Below are positions 7,049-12,058 of a DNA stretch of 12,058 bases, piece by piece. Source of the DNA: OCS116 cluster bacterium (lineage in GTDB: Bacteria > Pseudomonadota > Alphaproteobacteria > Rhizobiales > OSC116); NCBI GenBank assembly GCA_002402005.2, contig NVUS02000100.1:1-12058 (forward strand). Reading direction: 5' to 3'. A model generated the notes under the pieces. The model was not told the origin of the DNA and ran no database searches. It worked only from the letters and a program-made list of their open reading frames with translations. Numbering within the stretch: the first letter of the stretch is position 1; each line of letters starts with the position of its first letter. Made by a program: the position numbers and the translations under genes.

Positions 7049-7888
7049 TTAGTGGGGTAGATTCTGTGCAATGTCGCGTAGTGAAGCGACATCAATGCCT
7101 GTTTTGAAACCTAGGGATTCAACATGTTGCACGAGTTGTTCGGTTGCCACATTGCCTTTGGCGCCGGGGGCGTAGGGGCAGCCGCCAATGCCGCCAATGG
7201 AGCTGTCAAATACGCTGAGGCCAAACTCTAAGCAGACATCAATATTCTCTAATGCACGACCGTAAGTGTCGTGAAAATGCCCGGCAAGTTGTTGGGCTGG
7301 CACTTGTTTGGTGACGTGCTGCATTAGTGTTTTGACGCTGTTTTTATCGCCTTTGCCCAATGTATCGCCTAGGGAAACTTCATAACAACCAATGTTGATT
7401 AGTCTTTTTGTTAGATTTGCGACAATGGCGGGGTCTGTTACGCCATCAAACGGGCATTCGATTATGTTGGATATATAGCCGCGCACCTTGATACCGGCTG
7501 ATTTGGCTTTTTGCATTAAGGGCGCAAACCGCTCGAAGCTTTGTTCAATTGTGCAATTTAAATTGGCTTGGCAAAAACCTTCTGATGCTGAGGTGAATAT
7601 CGCCACTTCATCGGCTTTGGCAGCGATCGCCCGCTCAAGCCCGACAAGGTTTGGGGTTAAAACCGCATAATCGACCTGTTTGTGGCGCTCGATTTGAGCC
7701 ATCACCTCTTTGGCATCGGCCAGCTGGGGTATCCATTTTGGGTTCACAAAGCTGGTGGCTTCAATTTTTGCCAGTCCTGTTTTGGATAGCGCGTTAATTA
7801 ACGCCACTTTGTCTGCTGTCGCGATGTTGTTTTTGATGTTTTGCAGGCCATCACGCGGGCCGACCTCAAAAATGGTGATGTGTCGCAT
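7049..7888 (-). CDS. mvaB: Hydroxymethylglutaryl-CoA lyase
   Basis: This 279-residue cytoplasmic enzyme of the DRE-TIM metallolyase fold should cleave HMG-CoA to acetyl-CoA and acetoacetate. The catalytic entry motif EVGPRDGLQN lies near the N-terminus (Arg12, Asp13), followed by EATSFVNPKWIPQLAD. The metal-binding GHFHDTYG carries His204 and His206. The signature SVFDSSIGGIGGCPYAPGA contains the active-site Cys237, and GNVATE follows. Together these separate it from homocitrate and isopropylmalate synthases of the same superfamily. The length is slightly short of the usual 295-300. I chose the second ATG (7888): AAAGGA sits six bases before it but directly abuts the first ATG (7894), which is too close to work well. 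It is the last gene of the mevalonate operon, 30 bases after dctM. It could also act in leucine breakdown, but linkage to HMG-CoA reductase favours mevalonate use. Confidence 0.95.
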   Translation of the reverse strand: MRHITIFEVGPRDGLQNIKNNIATADKVALINALSKTGLAKIEATSFVNPKWIPQLADAKEVMAQIERHKQVDYAVLTPNLVGLERAIAAKADEVAIFTSASEGFCQANLNCTIEQSFERFAPLMQKAKSAGIKVRGYISNIIECPFDGVTDPAIVANLTKRLINIGCYEVSLGDTLGKGDKNSVKTLMQHVTKQVPAQQLAGHFHDTYGRALENIDVCLEFGLSVFDSSIGGIGGCPYAPGAKGNVATEQLVQHVESLGFKTGIDVASLRDIAQNLPH

Positions 7889-7894
7889 GAGCAT

Positions 7895-7900
7895 TCCTTT
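7895..7900 (-). promoter_or_regulatory. Ribosome binding site of mvaB (decides the start)
   Basis: AAAGGA on the minus strand directly abuts the ATG at 7894 and is six bases from the ATG at 7888, so initiation at 7888 is favoured. Confidence 0.6.
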
Positions 7901-7918
7901 GGTGGTTGAGCGTAGAGG

Positions 7919-9232
7919 CTAATTTGAACCTAAATTTGGCAACCATGTGACAATGTCTGGGAACAAAACAAATGCAGTCAAAACCACCACTTGAATTAGG
8001 AAGAACGGAATCACCCCACGGTACACCTGTCCGATGCCAATATTGTCAGGCAATACGCCTTTTAAATAGAATAATGTATAACCAAATGGCGGGGTGATAT
8101 AGGCCATTTGGGCGGTGATCATAAACAACACACCAAACCATAACGGATCAAAACCTAAGATTTTAATGATGGGTAGAAATACCGGAACGCACAATAGAAT
8201 GATGCCGATTTCGTCTAAAAACAGGCCTAAAAAGATTAGAATGGCTAGCATTGCGAACAAAATTACCCATTTTGAAGCTTCTAGTGTTTGGACAAAATCT
8301 AGGATGGAATCTGCGCCGCCGGTTGCTACAAATACTGAGATAAAAGCCCGCGCGCCGATGGTGATCCACAGGATCATAGCGGTGACTTTTATGGTGTCAT
8401 TTGCTGCTGCTGATAGGTTGGTGATTTTTAATTTACCAGCCACAGCCGCTGAGAATAATGCACCTAATACGCCGATGCCCGCAGCTTCAGTTGGGGTGGC
8501 TAGGCCAAGATATATGGTACCCAATACGCTGAATATGACCAGACCGGGCAAAGCTAAGGTTTTAAGTGACTTGAGCTTTTCGGCCATGGGAATATTTAGC
8601 ATATCTTCGGCAATGGGCGCTAGCGCTGGGTTTATACGGGCGCGAATGTAGATATATAAGCTGTAACTGGTGGCCAAAATAAGCCCCGGCATGATGCCAG
8701 CAATGAACATTTTGCCAATCGAAATTTGGGCGGTGATGGCGTAGACAATGGTCACCACGCTGGGTGGAATGAGAATGCCCAATGTGCCGCCGGCGCAAAT
8801 TGCGCCCAGTGCCAAGGGTTCATCATATTTACGCGCTAGCATGGATGGCAAAGCCAATATGCCCATAGCGGCGACGGCCGCACCAACCACGCCGGTCATC
8901 GCCGCCATAATGGTGCAGATGACCACAGTGCCGATTGCCAAGCCGCCATGTAAGCCGCCAAACCATTTTTCCATGGCGTTGTATAAATCATCAATAATAT
9001 CGGATTTTTGCAAGATGGAGGCCATCAATACATAAAGCGGGATGGCCATTAAGGATTCAGACGTCATGGTATCGAAAGTATTGAGCACCGAGACGATCAA
9101 CGCGCTCGGCCCCCATATAAACATGGTCGATAAAAACGCAATTGCGCCCAAAACAAACGCCAAACCTGTGCCCGAAAGCATCAATACCACCAAAGCGGTG
9201 AACATGCCCAAAAGAATATATGAACTTTCCAT
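7919..9232 (-). CDS. dctM: TRAP transporter large permease DctM (probable mevalonate transporter)
   Basis: This 437-residue inner-membrane protein is the transport subunit of a TRAP system, which uses an ion gradient (normally sodium) to import the substrate delivered by the binding protein. It is hydrophobic throughout, with about a dozen segments. DctM hallmarks include CAGGTLGILIPPS (about 146-158), ATPTEAAGIG in the second half, FLDEIGIILLCVPVFLPI and QMAYITPPFGYTLFYLKG near the C-terminus. The ATG at 9232 forms TGATG with the dctQ stop and has GAGG seven bases upstream. A GTG one codon earlier is in frame but has worse spacing. It lies directly after dctQ and before mvaB in the same operon. 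The substrate is predicted to be mevalonate solely from the flanking mvaA and mvaB. Confidence 0.94.
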   Translation of the reverse strand: MESSYILLGMFTALVVLMLSGTGLAFVLGAIAFLSTMFIWGPSALIVSVLNTFDTMTSESLMAIPLYVLMASILQKSDIIDDLYNAMEKWFGGLHGGLAIGTVVICTIMAAMTGVVGAAVAAMGILALPSMLARKYDEPLALGAICAGGTLGILIPPSVVTIVYAITAQISIGKMFIAGIMPGLILATSYSLYIYIRARINPALAPIAEDMLNIPMAEKLKSLKTLALPGLVIFSVLGTIYLGLATPTEAAGIGVLGALFSAAVAGKLKITNLSAAANDTIKVTAMILWITIGARAFISVFVATGGADSILDFVQTLEASKWVILFAMLAILIFLGLFLDEIGIILLCVPVFLPIIKILGFDPLWFGVLFMITAQMAYITPPFGYTLFYLKGVLPDNIGIGQVYRGVIPFFLIQVVVLTAFVLFPDIVTWLPNLGSN

Positions 9233-9750
9233 CACAGCACCTCATTAACATTTGAGGTTTTAGAATTATTTGAAGCCTCAACAATAAAAACCAATTCGGC
9301 GAAACCCTGCAATAATAACAGCAAGGACGCGAACGGCAATGCGGCCTTGGATGGCCAAATAATGGGGTTCCATGCCGAATAACTGGTTTCGGCATAATTA
9401 AACGAACTCATGACCAACGGCACACTGAACCACAATAAAATTCCGCCAAAAACCATGGCTAATGATATGGCAACAATTTCGAGGGTCATTTTCAGCTTAC
9501 CTGTGGCGCGTGAGCTTACAAGATCAACCGCCACATGCCCGCCCATATGCAATAAATATGGCCCGCCCAACAAAAAGAAAGGGCCAAATAATAAAGTGGC
9601 TAATTCTGGCGCCCAAGACGTCGGTGCGGTGAGGCTATATCTAGAGATCACCTCCACAACCATCAAGCCGGCAATGATAAAGACGATCCATTTCACCAAA
9701 CCATATGTGTGTTTATTGGTTGTGGTGATGGCGTTGGCGATATTTAACAT
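9232..9750 (-). CDS. dctQ: TRAP transporter small permease DctQ
   Basis: This 172-residue membrane protein forms the membrane complex with DctM and helps dock the binding protein. Four hydrophobic segments are visible: about 18-38, 50-68, 86-107 and 133-155. The GGHVAVDLV stretch just after the second segment is characteristic of DctQ proteins, and the length is usual. The ATG at 9750 lacks a strong ribosome site (GGAAAA lies somewhat far upstream). It comes after a hairpin in the gap that follows the binding-protein gene, so lower expression is plausible. Its stop overlaps the dctM start by one base. Small TRAP subunits vary greatly in sequence, so the call rests on topology, the motif and position between dctP and dctM. 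Confidence 0.9.
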   Translation of the reverse strand: MLNIANAITTTNKHTYGLVKWIVFIIAGLMVVEVISRYSLTAPTSWAPELATLLFGPFFLLGGPYLLHMGGHVAVDLVSSRATGKLKMTLEIVAISLAMVFGGILLWFSVPLVMSSFNYAETSYSAWNPIIWPSKAALPFASLLLLLQGFAELVFIVEASNNSKTSNVNEVL

Positions 9751-9764
9751 AATCTATTTTCCAT

Positions 9765-9793
9765 AAACAAAACTGCCTCATCACTGAGGCAGT
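9765..9793 (-). terminator. Hairpin with T-tract after the TRAP binding-protein gene (partial terminator)
   Basis: On the minus strand a perfect 9-bp stem (arm ACTGCCTCA, 9785-9793 with 9772-9780) closes a four-base loop and is followed by TTTGTTTA. It lies between the dctP stop and the dctQ start, where it would reduce read-through or stabilise dctP mRNA and so favour excess binding protein. On the plus strand no T-run follows, which sets the orientation. Confidence 0.7.
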
Positions 9794-9831
9794 CTCATTG
9801 TCGTTATTATTTGATCACTCAATTTGCTGAA

Positions 9832-10878
9832 TTAAAGCAAACCAAATTGTTGCATAAGTGCTTTTTGAGTTTCCATCATTTCTGTGGCTAAGGCATCACC
9901 TTTGGTGGCGTTACTCCAAGCGACAACGGCTTTAACACGAGAATCAGCAATATCTTGCTCATCAAAGTGAATAATTTCTACACCTTTTTCTTCGAATTTC
10001 TTAAGATATTCGGCATTTGAAACCAAAATATCTTGGCGTAAGGCACCAGAAACTTCACGAGCGGCAACTTCCAACGCACCTTTTTGCTGATCATCCAACT
10101 GCTCATATGCTGCTGTATTGGCAATGTATGACGTGGCTGTGGTGGGTTGATGAACGCCGGGCAGAATTAAATATTTCGCCACTTCATGCAAACCAGCTTC
10201 ATAGTTAGCTTTCACATCACCACGGTCAGCAAAGTCAATAAGCCCTTTATCTAGAGCCGAATAGACTTCGGATGTTGGCAATGGCGAAACCGCCACTCCA
10301 AATTCGGCCATAACCGCTGATGCCAAGCCGACAAAACGTCCTTTCAGGCCTTTCATATCAGCGATTTTTCTGATCTCAACTTTGGAATGCAGTGGCTCTT
10401 CACCATAAACTGTTGGTGCGATGTAAGTTAAACCTGCGGGTGCGTAAGATTTACGCGCAAGCTCCAAGCCACCAGCTTCATAGAACCAAGCTTCATACAT
10501 ATCAGCTTCAGGAAAACCAAATGGTACAGTTGACGAGAAACCATGAGCCGGAATTTTACCCGCTGTATAACCATCAAATGTTTTCATCAGCTGTAGTGCG
10601 CCACCACGAACGGCATCAAATGCTTGGGCATTGGGTACAATTTGGCCACCGGCAAATACTGTGATGTCTAAGCTGCCGCCGGTTAGTTGTTTCACCCGGG
10701 CGGCAAATTTTTCTTCATATTTCATTGGTGTGGTGCCGCCGCCCCACAAAGCTTGCATACGCCATTGTGTCACGTCAGCAGCTTTAGCCTCTAGACTTGA
10801 AATCGCTACAATAGCTGGCGCAGCAAGCGATGCAGCCCCCATTTGTTTTAAAAACTTACGTCTGTCTTGTTGTGTCAT
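9832..10878 (-). CDS. dctP: TRAP transporter substrate-binding protein DctP (predicted mevalonate binder)
   Basis: This 348-residue periplasmic protein should bind a carboxylate and hand it to DctQM. The N-terminus is a Tat signal: twin arginines at 6-7 in DRRKFLK, an Ala-rich hydrophobic stretch and a probable cleavage site after AKA (Ala33). This implies export in folded form. The mature part has the DctP pattern: WGGGTTPMKYEEKFAARV near the start, a GGQI turn, and MKGLKGR with Arg181 at the position of the conserved arginine that pairs with the substrate carboxylate. ALDKGLIDFADRGD then follows. The ATG at 10878 has GAGGGA about eight bases upstream, so the start is well supported. It lies 18 bases after mvaA. 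Mevalonate, a hydroxy-monocarboxylate, is a chemically reasonable TRAP ligand, but the specificity is inferred from neighbours only. Confidence 0.93.
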   Translation of the reverse strand: MTQQDRRKFLKQMGAASLAAPAIVAISSLEAKAADVTQWRMQALWGGGTTPMKYEEKFAARVKQLTGGSLDITVFAGGQIVPNAQAFDAVRGGALQLMKTFDGYTAGKIPAHGFSSTVPFGFPEADMYEAWFYEAGGLELARKSYAPAGLTYIAPTVYGEEPLHSKVEIRKIADMKGLKGRFVGLASAVMAEFGVAVSPLPTSEVYSALDKGLIDFADRGDVKANYEAGLHEVAKYLILPGVHQPTTATSYIANTAAYEQLDDQQKGALEVAAREVSGALRQDILVSNAEYLKKFEEKGVEIIHFDEQDIADSRVKAVVAWSNATKGDALATEMMETQKALMQQFGLL

Positions 10879-10896
10879 TTTATTTTCCCTCTGTTG

Positions 10897-12058
10897 TTAT
10901 TCATCTTCGTTCTCATTTGAAATTTCTCTCAAAACCTGTTTGGCTCTATCGACATTGACCGCACCTTCTTTGGCGATGGTTTTGGCAACGCTTTGGACAT
11001 CCGCGCCTTTTGCACCCGCCATGATCGCAATGTTGCGGGCGTGTAAGGCCATATGGCCTTTTTGAATGCCTTCGGTTGCCAGAGCACGCAAGGCCGCCAT
11101 ATTTTGCGCCAAGCCAACAGCAATGGTCACTTGTGCCAGTTCTTGTGCCGATTGGATATTCATTAATTTTAATGCCGCTTGGGCGGCGGGGTGAGTTTTG
11201 GTTGCGCCACCAACAATGCCCAAGGCCATTGGCATTTCTACACTGCCGACCAAATGGCTATCATCATCTATTTCCCAGCGTGATAAAGATGTATAGCGGC
11301 CATCACGCGCCGCCCATGCATGAGCGCCGGCTTCAATCGCCCGCCAGTCATTGCCGGTTGCTAACACAACCGGATCGATGCCGTTCATAATACCTTTATT
11401 GTGGGTGGCGGCTCGATAAGGATCGATAATTGCCAGTGCGCAGGCCTCGACGATGCCTTGCGCCACATCCGCTCCGACCAGAGTGTTGGTGGTGAGCGCT
11501 TGTGGCGATATGCGCACCCGACAACGCACCAAACGTTTGTCGGCTAGGTTTGACAGAATGCGCAACCGCACTTTGCCACCGGAAATTTTCTCAATCAATG
11601 GCGCGGTCATTTCGGCCATTGTATTGACGGTATTGGCGCCCATGGCGTCGCACACATTCACTAATAAATGCAGCACCACCATGGGACCAATGGGAGTGTC
11701 CTCAAAAACATGCACTTCAATATCTTGACAACCACCGCCCAGGGCAATTAAAACTTTGTCTTTTGAATTTGCCAAGGTGATGATTTCATCGGCCGCGGCC
11801 AATAATTTAAGCCGCGTGGCGTATGGGTCTTTCATAGCCAAAATTTGCACTTGTGCACGCATAATCGGCTGGGTGCAACTGGCTTCGAACCCTCCACAAT
11901 CGCGAGCGATTTTTGCCATATATGAGGCAGCAGCCACCACTGATGGCTCTTCGACCGCCATGGGGATGAGATATTGTTTGCCATTGACGATGAAATTGGT
12001 CGCCACGCCGAGCGGCAGCTCAAACTTTCCGATGACATTCTCAATCATGCCATTGGCA
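10897..12058 (-). CDS. mvaA: Degradative (class II) hydroxymethylglutaryl-CoA reductase, 5' end beyond the window
   Basis: This enzyme should oxidise mevalonate to HMG-CoA with NAD+ and CoA, the first step of mevalonate catabolism. The visible part (about 386 residues) closely follows the Pseudomonas mevalonii enzyme as I recall it. The catalytic residues are all present: Glu in VEEPSVVAA (equivalent to Glu83), Lys in THNKGIMNGID (Lys267), Asp in GNDW (Asp283) and His in GHMALHARN (His381). The cofactor stretch DAMGANTVNTMAE is also intact. An ATG at 12048 looks like a start, but the frame stays open to the window edge. The codons before it read Ala-Asn-Gly, matching the interior of the family (ANGMIENVIG), so about 45-50 residues are missing off the right end. 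It is the promoter-proximal gene of those seen, and the operon promoter is not in the window. Confidence 0.95.
   Translation of the reverse strand, partial: ANGMIENVIGKFELPLGVATNFIVNGKQYLIPMAVEEPSVVAAASYMAKIARDCGGFEASCTQPIMRAQVQILAMKDPYATRLKLLAAADEIITLANSKDKVLIALGGGCQDIEVHVFEDTPIGPMVVLHLLVNVCDAMGANTVNTMAEMTAPLIEKISGGKVRLRILSNLADKRLVRCRVRISPQALTTNTLVGADVAQGIVEACALAIIDPYRAATHNKGIMNGIDPVVLATGNDWRAIEAGAHAWAARDGRYTSLSRWEIDDDSHLVGSVEMPMALGIVGGATKTHPAAQAALKLMNIQSAQELAQVTIAVGLAQNMAALRALATEGIQKGHMALHARNIAIMAGAKGADVQSVAKTIAKEGAVNVDRAKQVLREISNENEDE

Noticed and set aside
8115..8651. A 178-codon forward open frame opposite dctM
   Set aside because: It lies wholly antisense to a DctM gene with clear family motifs. 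Its translation is low in hydrophobic order and rich in Met, Asn and Pro, as expected for a shadow frame, and it has no recognisable domain.
10631..11065. A 144-codon forward open frame spanning the dctP-mvaA junction
   Set aside because: It overlaps two well-supported genes on the other strand, including the dctP Tat signal and the mvaA C-terminus, and has no family resemblance.
12046..12048. ATG at 12048 as the true start of mvaA
   Set aside because: The frame continues upstream to the window edge, and the preceding Ala-Asn-Gly codons match the conserved interior of class II HMG-CoA reductases. The family has about 50 more N-terminal residues.

Overview
The window holds 11 clearly supported protein genes plus one possible gene fragment, and looks like ordinary heterotrophic proteobacterial sequence of moderate to low GC (judged by eye). 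The transporter and two-component proteins suggest a Gram-negative with a periplasm, and I lean towards a (possibly marine) alphaproteobacterium. That placement rests on remembered family resemblance, not on a marker gene. I see no mobile element, tRNA, rRNA, CRISPR array or phage gene.

Left part (about 1-6930), a sugar-uptake locus. On the minus strand, an OmpR-type response regulator (1610-2362) and a membrane histidine kinase (100-1608) form a tightly coupled pair. Divergently, on the plus strand, lies a complete CUT1-type ABC importer: binding protein (2600-3847), two permeases (4005-4877, 4870-5772) and a MalK/UgpC-type ATPase (5777-6928). The binding protein and permeases resemble the Pseudomonas glucose/aldose system GtsABC, which is controlled there by the GltR/GtrS two-component pair, so sensing and uptake of an aldose is the best reading. 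The 237-bp divergent intergenic region carries a TTGTAAC direct repeat with 10-bp periodicity, the spacing expected for an OmpR-family regulator, then an AT-rich palindrome and a TATAAT box ahead of the importer. A strong hairpin with a short T-tract follows the binding-protein gene and probably sets its excess over the permeases.

Right part (about 7049-12058), a mevalonate-catabolism operon on the minus strand. In transcription order: degradative class II HMG-CoA reductase (mvaA, cut by the window end), TRAP binding protein DctP with a Tat signal, TRAP DctQ, TRAP DctM and HMG-CoA lyase (mvaB). The proposed flow is uptake of mevalonate by the TRAP system, oxidation to HMG-CoA with NAD+ and CoA by MvaA, and cleavage to acetyl-CoA and acetoacetate by MvaB. 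Acetoacetate activation is not encoded in the window. As in the sugar locus, a hairpin follows the binding-protein gene.

The two operons converge at about 6929-7048, where a hairpin plus T-run serves the ABC operon. The most interesting points are the genetic linkage of a TRAP transporter to both mevalonate-degrading enzymes (a substrate prediction for that transporter) and the putative operator in the divergent region. No wholly new type of system is evident.
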